A stretch of DNA of 64,000 bases from Bacilli bacterium (GCA_016295795.1 JAEDKN010000003.1:5393-69392); one strand, 5' to 3'. Counted from the stretch's first letter, positions 1 through 9,426 are shown. Translations and numbers: made by a program. Notes: generated by a model from the letters alone, not told the origin.

Positions 1-1275
1 AGTTTGTTTCATAATTCTTTCATATTCTTCAGAAGCTTGATTTAATTCTCTGTCTATATTTCTTATTGCATTATATATTTGTTGTTGAAATTTATATTTA
101 CTCATTCCAACATTAGATAAACTATTTTTAACTATATCCTTTTTATCATATTCTTCATCTTTCTCATATTCAGTTAAAATAATAGATTGAATAATATCAT
201 CTTTATCAATAACTTTATTCTCAAAATTAGAATATTTATATCTTGCATGATTAACAATAGAATTCAATATTAAATTATCTAAATATTTTTCTTTTCCTTT
301 GGTATAAGTTAAATCAACATCTTCTACTGAAATATGATTCCTTTTATTTAATCCTTCAAAATAACTGTTCATGTTCTTTATAGAATTATTAAAATTTGAT
401 TTTGATATTTTTAATTTTTTATTTAATCTAAATAAGTCATCACGAACTTCTTTTGTTAAATCTTTAATTTCTTGATCTTTGATAGAATTAAATTTAATTT
501 TGCTATTATATGAAACATTTCTCTCATTCAATAATTTACCCAACTTCAATATTTTTTCTTCTAAAAATATATTATCTCTATCATATAAAACAAAATTTTT
601 AGTACCTGGATCAAATAAGTTTCTAATATCTTCAATATCTTTATTTATATTTGTTGCTAAAGGTCTAAACATATTTTCTCTTTCTGCAACTTTAATAACT
701 TCTCTCTTTAAAACATTTATAGACTTTTTAGGAATCTTACCAAATCTTCTATACGCTATTTTATTATTACGTTCATAAGTATTCGGTTCTTTTTCCATAA
801 ACGAAATATGAAAATGTGGATGCTTGGTATTAGTGTGAAGTGAAAATTCATAACACATTTTCTTAGCATCTACAAATCCCATACTTTTAAAAAAAGTTGG
901 TAATATTTCAGTTGCTAACTTTTTTTCTAAATCATCCCATGAAATATTTTTATCAATAAATTTCTTATCTATAGATAAAACCATTTGCCAAACATTAGAA
1001 TTATTAAATTGTTTATTAATATACTTTTTTCGATTAACAATATCTTTTTCAGAAGCATGACTACCATCTTCTAAAACCAAATTAATATCTTCATGTTTGT
1101 TAATCTTTCCAGTAAAATAATCGATCATGTTTATAACTCTCTTTTTATCCTCTTTATAATAATCTAAAATTCCATCAACATATTTTTTATCTCTCGAATT
1201 ATATAACTCTGATCTATCATGATTGTTAAGTGATAACTTATATCCAGTTCTTACTACAATCTTTGGACTACTCAA
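1..1275 (-). CDS. MOBP-type relaxase, C-terminus beyond window edge
   Basis: The frame is open for 425 codons from a TTG start at 1275 to the window edge. It carries the metal-binding signature HTNTKHPHFHISF, typical of relaxase motif III (histidine cluster) in MobP-type enzymes. These proteins nick oriT and stay covalently attached to the transferred strand. The remainder is lysine-rich and helical. The TTG start lies six bases inside the upstream mobilisation gene, so the two are translationally coupled. The ATG-poor start makes this gene easy to miss. The catalytic Tyr is not assigned. The relaxase assignment is strong; the exact MOB subfamily is inferred. Confidence 0.8.
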   Translation of the reverse strand, partial: MSSPKIVVRTGYKLSLNNHDRSELYNSRDKKYVDGILDYYKEDKKRVINMIDYFTGKINKHEDINLVLEDGSHASEKDIVNRKKYINKQFNNSNVWQMVLSIDKKFIDKNISWDDLEKKLATEILPTFFKSMGFVDAKKMCYEFSLHTNTKHPHFHISFMEKEPNTYERNNKIAYRRFGKIPKKSINVLKREVIKVAERENMFRPLATNINKDIEDIRNLFDPGTKNFVLYDRDNIFLEEKILKLGKLLNERNVSYNSKIKFNSIKDQEIKDLTKEVRDDLFRLNKKLKISKSNFNNSIKNMNSYFEGLNKRNHISVEDVDLTYTKGKEKYLDNLILNSIVNHARYKYSNFENKVIDKDDIIQSIILTEYEKDEEYDKKDIVKNSLSNVGMSKYKFQQQIYNAIRNIDRELNQASEEYERIMKQT

Positions 1276-1588
1276 TTAACTTATCACCTTTTAAGTTATC
1301 TTTAAATTTTTGTAAAGCTTCACTATTTTTAACATCACTTGGATCAGTAATTATATCCGCATATAATTGTTCTAATAATTTTTTAATATATCTACTATTA
1401 CTATATTCCTTATTAATCAATTTAAAAATCAAATCAAATTTACTTAGTATATTTTCTATATCCAAACTATAAGAAATTAAATCATTTATTTCTTTATTAA
1501 CTGTAACATTTTTCTTCTTTGCTCTTGATTCTATTTCCTTATACATTTCATACTCTAATCTAGTATGTAATTCTTTATAAACAGACAT
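1268..1588 (-). CDS. Mobilisation accessory protein (MobC/RHH-like)
   Basis: This 106-aa charged helical protein lies directly upstream of the relaxase and overlaps its start. The N-terminal part (residues 1-40) reads like a ribbon-helix-helix or MobC-type DNA-binding segment followed by helices. In mobilisation modules this position usually holds the relaxosome accessory protein that binds oriT. No diagnostic motif is visible, so the function rests on position and general character. Confidence 0.55.
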   Translation of the reverse strand: MSVYKELHTRLEYEMYKEIESRAKKKNVTVNKEINDLISYSLDIENILSKFDLIFKLINKEYSNSRYIKKLLEQLYADIITDPSDVKNSEALQKFKDNLKGDKLIE

Positions 1589-1589
1589 T

Positions 1590-1745
1590 TTATTTTCCTC
1601 TTAAAGTCTTTTGTTTTTCTAAATATCCTATTTCAATTAACTCGTTTATTAATGCTGTCATAGACTCATATCCTAAATAATCTTTCATTGCTTTTAATAA
1701 TTGATAATTATAATATGGCATACTTAAATTAAATCTTTTAAACAT
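1590..1745 (-). CDS. Small ribbon-helix-helix protein (51 aa)
   Basis: A 51-aa ORF starts at ATG 1745 after a consensus ribosome-binding site (AGGAGG) and ends one base before the next gene's ATG. Its layout, a short basic beta strand (FKRFNLSMP) followed by two helices ending in INELIEIGYL, fits CopG/Arc-like ribbon-helix-helix proteins. It is the first gene of the relaxase transcription unit and sits about 70 bp from the palindrome proposed as oriT. It may bind that site as a relaxosome component or autoregulator; this is inference. Confidence 0.65.
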   Translation of the reverse strand: MFKRFNLSMPYYNYQLLKAMKDYLGYESMTALINELIEIGYLEKQKTLRGK

Positions 1746-1814
1746 AATTCCTCCTATTTCTAATATCCCAAAATGACATATTTTTATATGTTATTTTTTT
1801 ATCAGGATAAGACG

Positions 1815-1869
1815 TTTGTGCATTGATACCACTTTTAGCCTTATTTTAAGCCAAAAGTGGATGCACAAA
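1815..1869. other. Nested inverted repeat, candidate oriT
   Basis: Two perfect inverted repeats are nested: TTTGTGCAT (1815-1823) with ATGCACAAA (1861-1869), and CCACTTTT (1829-1836) with AAAAGTGG (1853-1860). The left arms are separated by 5 nt and the right arms abut. The site is noncoding and lies just upstream of the RHH/mobilisation/relaxase genes, the usual place for an origin of transfer. The nick site cannot be assigned from sequence alone. Confidence 0.5.
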
Positions 1870-1966
1870 TCTTATTTTGCACTTGCAAAATTATCCCAAA
1901 ATCTTCGATTTTTACTAGCAATCCCTTATTTTATAATGGTTTTTGATATCCCATTTTTAAAAATCA

Positions 1967-2008
1967 AAGAAAAAAGTGGGATTTTAACTTTTAAAAATAT
2001 CCCACTCT
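1967..2008 (-). terminator. Terminator after the transfer operon
   Basis: On the minus strand the stem AGTGGGAT / ATCCCACT (2006-1999 with 1982-1975) is followed by TTTTTTC. It lies immediately after the stop of the M23 peptidase gene. It would separate the long conjugation operon from the relaxase unit. Confidence 0.7.
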
Positions 2009-2009
2009 T

Positions 2010-3032
2010 TTAATATGGTAAACTAGCACATTCATCAACAATTACGCCATTAACCGGTCTTCTTATAGTATCATTCCAATGAGCATAACAGTCAGCTCTA
2101 TTAGTATATCCTCCTACATTAGGAATATTATTATTTATTGTTGGTGAACTATATGATTTACCTCCACTAAAATCAACTAAGCTCATTGCATCAACAACAT
2201 TTCCATCTCTACTAACTTGAAAATGTAAATGGTTCCCAGTTGAATTTCCTGTTGTTCCAACTCCGGCTAAAATCTGTCCTTGTGTTACTATATCTCCTAC
2301 TTTAACTTTAGAACTATTAGGAAATAAATGAGCATATAAAATTGATAAATCATCTTCGCCTTCACATTGAACTTTTATATGATTACCTCCTGCACCATCA
2401 TTTGGATTCGGTGTATTACTAGAATATGGAAAAGATACAGTTACAACTTTACCAGCACAAGCTGACTTAACTTCAGTTTGCGCTCCAGCTGCAAAATCCC
2501 ATGCACTATGAACATTTGCTTTTCCATAAATAACACGTTCTTCTTTAAAATAACTTGTTATTGTAAATTTACTACTATCTATTGGTAATACTAATGGCTT
2601 ATTTTGAATAGTATCTATTTGACCAGAATTAGCAATTTCTTTTGCTGAGCAAACATATAATTTTTTATATTTTTCTCTGGAACAAACATCAGTAATTGTT
2701 CGTTCTTGTTTTAGTTCTGGATCTAAATTATCTGTATAAATTTCATCAAAAGTTAACTTATCATTAGCTAAATAAAAATATAATATTCTTGATAACGAAA
2801 CATAACCTTTACCTTCTTTAACATTCTTTCTAACAACAGAAATATATCTTTCAGCATATTCTGCATTACCTTCTATATATCCATCTGTTACTGTTGTTCC
2901 AAAAAAATTAAATGTAAATAAACATGCTACTAATACAAAAAGACCAACAATGATTAATATTCCTGTTGGTCCTAAAATAAGTATTATTTTTTTTATTATT
3001 TTTTTCTTTAAATCATCACCTATAAAAATCAC
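2010..3032 (-). CDS. Conjugative wall hydrolase with M23 peptidase domain
   Basis: This 340-aa protein has an N-terminal membrane segment (about residues 14-42), a linker, and a C-terminal LytM/M23 zinc metallopeptidase domain (about 150-295). The zinc motif HSAWD (H175, D179) and the catalytic HLH (268-270) are both intact, so the domain should be active. In Gram-positive type IV secretion systems such VirB1-like hydrolases open the peptidoglycan for the transfer channel. It is the last gene of the conjugation operon, followed by a terminator. The start is uncertain: GTG at 3032 is used and no clear ribosome-binding site is visible. Confidence 0.85.
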   Translation of the reverse strand: MIFIGDDLKKKIIKKIILILGPTGILIIVGLFVLVACLFTFNFFGTTVTDGYIEGNAEYAERYISVVRKNVKEGKGYVSLSRILYFYLANDKLTFDEIYTDNLDPELKQERTITDVCSREKYKKLYVCSAKEIANSGQIDTIQNKPLVLPIDSSKFTITSYFKEERVIYGKANVHSAWDFAAGAQTEVKSACAGKVVTVSFPYSSNTPNPNDGAGGNHIKVQCEGEDDLSILYAHLFPNSSKVKVGDIVTQGQILAGVGTTGNSTGNHLHFQVSRDGNVVDAMSLVDFSGGKSYSSPTINNNIPNVGGYTNRADCYAHWNDTIRRPVNGVIVDECASLPY

Positions 3033-3048
3033 CTCACAAAAAAAGATA

Positions 3049-3246
3049 TTAGTTTTCTAACATCTTTTCTAAAGTTAATAATGATTTATACCATAAGTCA
3101 TCATATTTTTTTAATAACTCTTTATATTGTTTTTTATATAAAATACTAAATATATTTTTGCTATAAATCTTTTTCATAAGTTTATTACGTTCATCTTCAA
3201 TTGGTTGAATAATATTCTTACAATAATCATTTATTATATCTTGCAT
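3049..3246 (-). CDS. Small charged helical protein of the transfer operon
   Basis: A 65-aa lysine-rich, predicted all-helical protein with a ribosome-binding site (AGGTGAT) seven bases before its ATG. It sits inside the transfer operon between a hypothetical gene and the wall hydrolase. I do not recognise the family. Spacing and the ribosome-binding site support a real gene. Confidence 0.55.
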   Translation of the reverse strand: MQDIINDYCKNIIQPIEDERNKLMKKIYSKNIFSILYKKQYKELLKKYDDLWYKSLLTLEKMLEN

Positions 3247-3302
3247 TTTATCACCTATAATTATTATACACTATAATTCGACATTTTCAGCCATCTAAGT
3301 GC

Positions 3303-3758
3303 TTAAATTTTGATTTCTTTATCTTTAAACATTGGCATAATATCTGGTGTATCAAATCCTGTAGCTTTATCTAAATACTCTTTATTTATTCCATTTTCAT
3401 TACAGTATTTTATATAATATTTAACCCCATCTACGCAATCAATATCATTAGGCCATAATTCACTAATTGAATTCCATAAACTGTAATGTACATCATCTTT
3501 CATAAATCCTATTTTATAATCATTATCTAAATAATCATAAATATAATAATCAAAATTATAATCCCATTCTGGCACATAATCATAATCATTATTTAAATGA
3601 GAAAACTCAATAGCTTCTTCATTATTATCACTAAATAAGATTCTATATTTATTATCATCTGAATATAAAACATATTGTAATTCTTTATTTTGATGTTCTG
3701 TACTATCTTTGACAAAATTCGACAATTCATTCATTTTATTTTTAATATATTCGTTCAT
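3303..3758 (-). CDS. Unknown acidic protein coupled to virB4
   Basis: About 151 aa and rich in Asp and Tyr, without membrane segments. The ATG at 3758 overlaps the virB4 stop (TGATG), which implies translational coupling; a TTG three bases upstream is a weaker alternative. Aromatic/acidic proteins of this kind are common in ICE accessory genes and some act as DNA mimics, but no anti-restriction motif is recognisable. Function unknown. Confidence 0.6.
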   Translation of the reverse strand: MNEYIKNKMNELSNFVKDSTEHQNKELQYVLYSDDNKYRILFSDNNEEAIEFSHLNNDYDYVPEWDYNFDYYIYDYLDNDYKIGFMKDDVHYSLWNSISELWPNDIDCVDGVKYYIKYCNENGINKEYLDKATGFDTPDIMPMFKDKEIKI

Positions 3759-6211
3759 CAATTTTCCCCCATCATTTCTCTTTCAATTTCTGTTGCCTCT
3801 ACCTTTACTCTTAATCTTGTTTTTGAATCTATATTTAATAAAAACTCTCCTCTTTTTGATGTTAATAGAAACGATTTTTGAGTGTCAGTTAAAGGATTCT
3901 GTTTAAATAAATCTAAATATGCTTTTAGATCATCTTCTTTTAACATTCCTATCATTTGATATTGACAGTTATTAAATATAGCTGTTGAATGTCTTAGTAT
4001 TTGATTGCTTCCTACAAAGTCTTTTATAGATTGAGTAGCAACTATAAGCGATCCTGAATACTTTCTAATTCTTCTTGCTAATTGACCAAAGTTTCTTAAT
4101 ACTTCAAAATTATTTTCATCAATAAATAAATGAAATTCATCTGCAACTATTATTACATGTTTTCTATCTTCTAACTTAACTTTATCGTTATTAATCTTAT
4201 TAGCAACAATACTATTATTTAAGTAAGTTAATAAGTTTAATGTTTGAGTATTAATTAATCTTTGATTTTCTGAATATAATAATTCTTGTAAGTTAAAAGC
4301 AATTAAATCGTTATCAAGATTAATATTTGTATAACCATCAAATAAATAACTATCAGTACCAGTTAAAAATCTAGATAATAATATATCTAATTGTTCTATT
4401 AACTTTTTCTTTTCATTACTAGTTAACCCTTTAGAATATTCTGGTAAGAAGTTATATAGATCAGTGAATATCGGATAATCTTCCGGTTTTAAACTTTGTA
4501 GTGTATTAATTGAAGTATTTTTATAAATACCTTTCTTGTTATATAACTTTTCAACTACAGCAAGTAACATTACTAATTCTTTTTCAGTTATATCTTCAAA
4601 TGCTGATTTAAAGAATGCTTCTAAGAATCCTAAATGTTTTGCTAAAGGGCAATCTGTTTCTTTAGTATCTTGATCATCTTCATCACCAGCTATAAATCTT
4701 ATTTGAAGTGGATTTATTATTCCACCTTTTTTTGAATACATATCAATATATTCTCCACCATTTTTATGAACCAACTTTTTATATTCATTTTCAGCATCAA
4801 ATATAAACACTTTAGTTCCTCTAGAAAATTCATTAACAATCATCTTTTTCATGGTAAAAGATTTACCTCCACCAGTTGATGAAATAATTGCTAAATTATG
4901 ACTAGTTCTAGAATTATTTAAAGTAAATGGATCATAAAATATTGGTAATGATGTATGAGTATCAACTCCTAACATATACCCCTGTGAATCATTAAAATAT
5001 GTTTCAGTAAACGGAAAGCCTGCAGCCATAGTCATTGTTGGAAGATATACAGAATAATCTTCTAATGTCTTCGTATTTATATCATATGATTGCCATGTTT
5101 CTAATTGTCTTAATCTAGGAACATCTAATTTAATTTGATATGGATCTACAAGTTTCTTTAATTCTCTTATTGTTTCTTCTCTTTCTTTTTTATCACCAGT
5201 TACAACAAGTATTAATGAAACTTCTTTTATTTTTTCATCTCCATTTTTTATTTCTTGCATAAGGACTTGGAAGTTTTCTTCCTGTCTATCAAGTTCTGTA
5301 GCATCACTTAGCTTCTTTGTAGTATTTCTATCAGTTAATAAAAATTGATATTGATTATTAACCCATCTAATTAATTCTTCTTGTGATATTGTATCTTTAA
5401 TTGAAATACAAGCTCTTACATTTGGTACATTAAATACTTTTTCAAAAAATAATTCATCAATAAATGGTGGAATACTTTTTATAGTACACAACTGAAATTC
5501 AGTTTCATCAAATTTAATTAAACTAGGATGTTCTGTTACGTTCATTGGTAAAGATAATTCTGCTAAACTACTCCATACTAATTGATCTAATGAGTTTTTA
5601 TTTAAATATAAATTACTAATAAATTTAAATACTTGTAATTTATTTTGAATTATCTCTACATTAATTCTTGGTTGAATATCATTTAAAATTTCTTCAACCT
5701 CATCAATTATCTTTTCTAATTCTTCTACTGTTTTAGCAATTACTACCCAATAATAAATACTTGATACAGTAAAATCATTTTCTTCTAAATAATTTATTAA
5801 ATCTTTATTTGTATTTAATAATTCTTTTCTATATTCATCTTTATCATACTTATTAATTAATTCTTCTAAATGAATCTTATTATTATTAAGATTTATTTTA
5901 TCATCCAGTTTATAACATTTAAGATTTAATCCTTTAATCTGATAAAGAGATTTTAAAGTAAAAAAGAAATTACTCTTTTCTTGTTTACTAGTGAGTGACA
6001 AATCAACTGCACTAATTTCCATTAAAGAAGCAACTTCTCCAGATTTTAAATATATTAATCCATCTTCTCCAACTTCTTTTATATTTGAAAGTATCTGAGA
6101 ATTTTTAATCTTTTTCCTCATCTGAGATTTATTAATATATTTCGTTTTATTTTTTTCATGTGCTTTTTCTAAAGACTTTAATATCTTTTCTTCTTTTGTT
6201 AATTTACTCAA
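3758..6211 (-). CDS. virB4: VirB4-type type IV secretion ATPase
   Basis: This 817-aa protein has the length and organisation of VirB4/TraE/CagE ATPases: an N-terminal domain of about 400 residues and a C-terminal RecA-like motor. Walker A is STGGGKS (445-451) and Walker B is VIIVADEFHLF. The sequence RQLETWQ near 370 is also typical of the family. VirB4 energises assembly of the mating channel at the cytoplasmic membrane. It lies in the conjugation operon with VirB3-, VirB6- and VirB2-like genes. Confidence 0.93.
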   Translation of the reverse strand: MSKLTKEEKILKSLEKAHEKNKTKYINKSQMRKKIKNSQILSNIKEVGEDGLIYLKSGEVASLMEISAVDLSLTSKQEKSNFFFTLKSLYQIKGLNLKCYKLDDKINLNNNKIHLEELINKYDKDEYRKELLNTNKDLINYLEENDFTVSSIYYWVVIAKTVEELEKIIDEVEEILNDIQPRINVEIIQNKLQVFKFISNLYLNKNSLDQLVWSSLAELSLPMNVTEHPSLIKFDETEFQLCTIKSIPPFIDELFFEKVFNVPNVRACISIKDTISQEELIRWVNNQYQFLLTDRNTTKKLSDATELDRQEENFQVLMQEIKNGDEKIKEVSLILVVTGDKKEREETIRELKKLVDPYQIKLDVPRLRQLETWQSYDINTKTLEDYSVYLPTMTMAAGFPFTETYFNDSQGYMLGVDTHTSLPIFYDPFTLNNSRTSHNLAIISSTGGGKSFTMKKMIVNEFSRGTKVFIFDAENEYKKLVHKNGGEYIDMYSKKGGIINPLQIRFIAGDEDDQDTKETDCPLAKHLGFLEAFFKSAFEDITEKELVMLLAVVEKLYNKKGIYKNTSINTLQSLKPEDYPIFTDLYNFLPEYSKGLTSNEKKKLIEQLDILLSRFLTGTDSYLFDGYTNINLDNDLIAFNLQELLYSENQRLINTQTLNLLTYLNNSIVANKINNDKVKLEDRKHVIIVADEFHLFIDENNFEVLRNFGQLARRIRKYSGSLIVATQSIKDFVGSNQILRHSTAIFNNCQYQMIGMLKEDDLKAYLDLFKQNPLTDTQKSFLLTSKRGEFLLNIDSKTRLRVKVEATEIEREMMGEN

Positions 6212-6267
6212 ATTTATTACACCTTCTTTATATATTTATTACAGTTTTATTACAGTAAAAAAGAAGC

Positions 6268-6561
6268 TTATTTAGCCTCTTTAATAATACTTAATACATC
6301 AATTATGATTCTAAAGCCATGTTTACTTTCTATATGACCATTAAATGCTAATGGTATACCAACCTTACCTCTAAACATATTTAAATCATTTGTATATAAA
6401 TATGCATTAATATAATTTGGATTTAATTCATAGTTTTCATCATTAGGAACAGCTAAACATAACTTTAATGCTTTTTGATTGTTGATTTGTGTTTTATATG
6501 CCGGTCTACATAATCTACCAATCATAGTAACATCATTATGACATTGAACTTGATAAGCCAT
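6268..6561 (-). CDS. Short OB-fold, SSB-like protein
   Basis: 97 aa, with the order seen in single-stranded-DNA-binding proteins (VTMIGRL near the N-terminus, then a KLCLAV strand and a C-terminal GHIES...IIIDVLSI strand). The acidic SSB tail is missing. A strong ribosome-binding site (AAAGGAGG) precedes the ATG. It is the first of three OB-fold genes in this ICE. It may coat transferred strands or act as a regulator; the role is inferred. Confidence 0.6.
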   Translation of the reverse strand: MAYQVQCHNDVTMIGRLCRPAYKTQINNQKALKLCLAVPNDENYELNPNYINAYLYTNDLNMFRGKVGIPLAFNGHIESKHGFRIIIDVLSIIKEAK

Positions 6562-6746
6562 TATATTTCCTCCTTTCGAGTGAGTAATATAATGTATATT
6601 AAAAATATAATCAAATGACCAATTTTTAATTTTCGTTATAAAAACTTAGTCAAAAATTAGATTTCTGATTACTTTTTATGTTAAAACATATCAAATTTTA
6701 AATTTTTAACGATTTTCAACAATCAAAAAACAAAATTTAGTATTTT

Positions 6747-7013
6747 TTAATTTTTTTTATAAATATATTCTTTTCCTTTAAAAATATATTTAAATACTAA
6801 GAACATTACCTTATACATTCTGTTCTTTTTAGATAAATTAATAGGTACTAATAAAAATATCATTACTGCTAAGAACATTAATGACATCATTCTGGTTGGT
6901 GGTATAGAAAATAATACTATAAATAATATTAAACTTGGTAAACCAATATATAAGTCTGTTAATTCTATATATTTACCTAAAGTCTTTTTTAAACTTTTAA
7001 CTGTTATATACAT
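6747..7013 (-). CDS. VirB3/PrgI-like membrane protein of the transfer channel
   Basis: 88 aa with two closely spaced hydrophobic helices (about residues 23-60) flanked by basic ends, and a C-terminal lysine-rich tail. Its size, topology and position (between the VirB6-like and VirB4 genes) match the small VirB3/PrgI/TcpE-type components of Gram-positive type IV secretion systems. It is separated from the upstream gene by two bases. Confidence 0.65.
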   Translation of the reverse strand: MYITVKSLKKTLGKYIELTDLYIGLPSLILFIVLFSIPPTRMMSLMFLAVMIFLLVPINLSKKNRMYKVMFLVFKYIFKGKEYIYKKN

Positions 7014-7015
7014 AT

Positions 7016-8383
7016 TTATAATCTCCTTTGTCCATTATATCTTCTTCTATAAATATTTTTAGTTGGATCCATCGTACTTAATGCATCGGCAACATTTCTA
7101 TATCCAGATGTTCTTAAAGACTTACCAAAACTTGATGGTGTCTTAGTTTGCATTCTATTACCAAATTTGGAAATTGTATTACCAACTCTATTTCTTCCAC
7201 TTCCTGCTGGACTTGAACTAGCAACATTTTTACCAAAGTTTTGAATAGTTTTACCTACACCTTCAACAAATTTGTTTCCACCTAAATGACCAGCTGCTGA
7301 TGAAACAGTACCAGCTCCAATTTTTCCTACTCCTATTGCTCCTACTGCAGCTACTCCACCAGCTGTTTTCATTCCTTGACCAAAATGCATTAAAGACATA
7401 ATTTGTTCACGACCACTAGCTGCTGAAAAGCTACCACTAATAAATTTATTTATTGTTTGAGAACCAGTTAATAAGAATGATGCACAACCAATATATAAAA
7501 TTGATTTGATTACCATATCTTTAACAGGAGCACCTTTAAAAAATACTGTTCCTTGTATTGATTTCATAAGTATTGCAGTTAAACCAATTATCAACATTAT
7601 TACTGCAGCTTGTAAAATTAAAGAAACAAGAGTTTCTATTACAGCTCCTCTTCTTTGCTTATTACCAACACTTGAGGCAAATATAATTGGTGATACTACA
7701 AACATAAATAAAAACTCTATTTGTCTTCTTGCGAGCATCATACCACTAAAGAATAATGCATAGAGGAAAAATCCTCCAACTATTATTGCCATAATCCAAT
7801 TTATAGAATATTTATAATCTTCTTGATCTGGTAATATCCATCTATGATTTGTAGTAAATTTATCATTATACATTTTCTTATTTGTAAAATTATCATTTGC
7901 TACTGCCTTAGTGTAATCCTCATTTACAAACTCATCAGATACTTTGTATTGAGGCGTAAATGAAATATATTGAACTAACATATTATCTCCCAATGACATA
8001 TCGTTAGAAGTAAATGCTGTTGCTGTATATCCACTCATCCTAATTGATAAATTTGCACTTTGAGCAAACATAAAGGTGGACATTAATACCAGTATTCCAC
8101 ATTTAATTATTTCTTTTACTATATCCTGTGCAGAATGTTCATCTTCCGTATCTATTATTTTCTTAACAAAATTCCATACTGCAAACAATCCTAATACCGT
8201 TATAGCTATTGCCATAATACCAGTATAAAGTGTTCTAAACATTGATTCATCAGATACAGAATTTACTATATCTAATGCATTTATTTCTTTTAAAATATCA
8301 AATAGACTATCTATTAAAGAATAAATAAAATTAACTACTCCCCATCCCAAAGTCCTAAGTAAATCTAGTGCTTTGTTTAACAC
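7016..8383 (-). CDS. VirB6/TrbL-like polytopic channel protein
   Basis: 455 aa: an amphipathic N-terminal region, then about six hydrophobic segments between residues 55 and 315 (for example ILVLMSTFMFA, WIMAIIVGGFFLYALFF, LILQAAVIMLIIGL). The cytoplasmic tail is Gly/Ala/Ser-rich and ends with many Arg residues. This is the usual organisation of VirB6/TrbL/TrsL proteins in conjugative elements. It follows the VirB2-like gene by 16 bp and should form the inner-membrane channel with VirB3/VirB4. Confidence 0.8.
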   Translation of the reverse strand: MLNKALDLLRTLGWGVVNFIYSLIDSLFDILKEINALDIVNSVSDESMFRTLYTGIMAIAITVLGLFAVWNFVKKIIDTEDEHSAQDIVKEIIKCGILVLMSTFMFAQSANLSIRMSGYTATAFTSNDMSLGDNMLVQYISFTPQYKVSDEFVNEDYTKAVANDNFTNKKMYNDKFTTNHRWILPDQEDYKYSINWIMAIIVGGFFLYALFFSGMMLARRQIEFLFMFVVSPIIFASSVGNKQRRGAVIETLVSLILQAAVIMLIIGLTAILMKSIQGTVFFKGAPVKDMVIKSILYIGCASFLLTGSQTINKFISGSFSAASGREQIMSLMHFGQGMKTAGGVAAVGAIGVGKIGAGTVSSAAGHLGGNKFVEGVGKTIQNFGKNVASSSPAGSGRNRVGNTISKFGNRMQTKTPSSFGKSLRTSGYRNVADALSTMDPTKNIYRRRYNGQRRL

Positions 8384-8399
8384 TTAACTTCACCTCTCT

Positions 8400-8675
8400 T
8401 TAAAATAAATCTATGATTAAGTTTACTAATGATATTGCTAGAATAATTCCAGCTATACCTAACAGTGTTTGAATTATTCTTTGTTTAACTTGCGCTTTTC
8501 TATCTACATCAGAAACAGCATACATAATAAATCCAACCACTAATGAAACACCAGCTGCTGCTATACCTATTGATAAAGCCCAGTTAGTTATTGTTTTAAT
8601 TGCATTCAATACTGAATTAACATCATATCCTCCACCTTCTAGATGAGATATTTTTAAAAATTGAATTGCATTCAT
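8400..8675 (-). CDS. VirB2/TrbC-like pilin (Maff2-type small membrane protein)
   Basis: 91 aa with two hydrophobic helices, about residues 30-52 and 68-90, separated by a basic loop (SDVDRKAQVKQR). This is the standard topology of VirB2/TrbC pilins and of the small channel subunits of Gram-positive ICEs. It is immediately upstream of the VirB6-like gene. No signal-peptide cleavage site is obvious. Confidence 0.7.
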   Translation of the reverse strand: MNAIQFLKISHLEGGGYDVNSVLNAIKTITNWALSIGIAAAGVSLVVGFIMYAVSDVDRKAQVKQRIIQTLLGIAGIILAISLVNLIIDLF

Positions 8676-8694
8676 TATTTAATCCCTCCATTTA

Positions 8695-8964
8695 TTACTC
8701 ACATGTTGTGAATAATTCTATAAGTTCTTCATTTGTTAAATTTTTATTTAAAAATATACTGAAACTAACTTGTAATGCTTTTGATATGTTTAAAAGCATA
8801 TTAAAATTCATCATGCAAACATAACCTTTTTCAATATATTCAATTGTTTCAGGATCAGTATAAGCAAGACGAGCTAACTTCTTTCTGGACATTCCCCAAG
8901 CTTTTCTCTCAAACTTAATTCTTTCTCCTGCATCATCTCTGATTAAGTTATAAAATAAATTCAT
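8695..8964 (-). CDS. Helix-turn-helix regulator (XRE-like)
   Basis: 89 aa from the ATG at 8964, which has a good ribosome-binding site (AGGAGG); an upstream in-frame extension lacks one. Residues 10-65 look like an XRE/Cro helix-turn-helix (ERIKFERKAWGMSRKKLARLA followed by PETIEYIEKG). It is located between the terminator after ssb and the channel genes, so it may regulate the type IV secretion genes. Its operator is not identified. Confidence 0.7.
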   Translation of the reverse strand: MNLFYNLIRDDAGERIKFERKAWGMSRKKLARLAYTDPETIEYIEKGYVCMMNFNMLLNISKALQVSFSIFLNKNLTNEELIELFTTCE

Positions 8965-8994
8965 AATAATCCTCCTAATAATTAAAAGAGAGAA

Positions 8995-9021
8995 AAAGCA
9001 AAGAGAGCTCATCTTTGCTTT
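8995..9021 (-). terminator. Intra-operon terminator after ssb
   Basis: Perfect 10-bp stem AAAGCAAAGA / TCTTTGCTTT on the minus strand, followed by TTCTCTCTTTT. It lies between the ssb stop and the HTH gene and would limit read-through from the DNA-processing genes into the secretion genes. The imperfect T-tract suggests partial termination. Confidence 0.65.
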
Positions 9022-9039
9022 TACCTACCTTTTTATTTT

Positions 9040-9405
9040 TTACATATCGATGTCTTTGTCTTCTGTTTTTTCATCTTCTGTATCTTTAGCTTTGCTAGAT
9101 AAGAAAGTTACCTTTTCAGCTACAACAGACATACGTTTACGAGATTCACCATCGACTTCATAAGTATCAGTTTGTACTCTACCTTTTACACCGATAATGT
9201 CTCCTTTCTTACAATACTCTGCAGTATTTGTTGCAATACCTTTCCAAAGAGTACAATCAATAAAATCACAATCGTATTCTCCGTTTTCATTTTTGTAAGA
9301 TCTTTGAACGGCTAAAGTTATATTTGAAACTTCTTTTCCGTCTTCTAATGTTTTTACCTCAGGATCTTTAACTAGTCTCCCTACTAAAACTGTTTGATTA
9401 AGCAT
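9040..9405 (-). CDS. ssb: Single-stranded DNA-binding protein
   Basis: 121 aa from the ATG at 9405 (AAAAGGGG ribosome-binding site). The start reads MLNQTVLVGRLVKDPE, the classic SSB N-terminus, followed by SNITLAVQRSYKNENGEYDCDFI, GDIIGVKGRVQT and an acidic tail ending in DIDM. It is shorter than chromosomal SSB because the Gly/Gln-rich linker is missing. ICE-encoded SSBs protect the transferred strand and assist element replication. Confidence 0.9.
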   Translation of the reverse strand: MLNQTVLVGRLVKDPEVKTLEDGKEVSNITLAVQRSYKNENGEYDCDFIDCTLWKGIATNTAEYCKKGDIIGVKGRVQTDTYEVDGESRKRMSVVAEKVTFLSSKAKDTEDEKTEDKDIDM

Positions 9406-9426
9406 ATATATAAACAACCCCTTTTC

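Noticed and set aside
1816..2013. Plus-strand ORF of 65 aa beside the relaxase operon
   Set aside because: It crosses the palindrome and terminator, has no ribosome-binding site and no family features.
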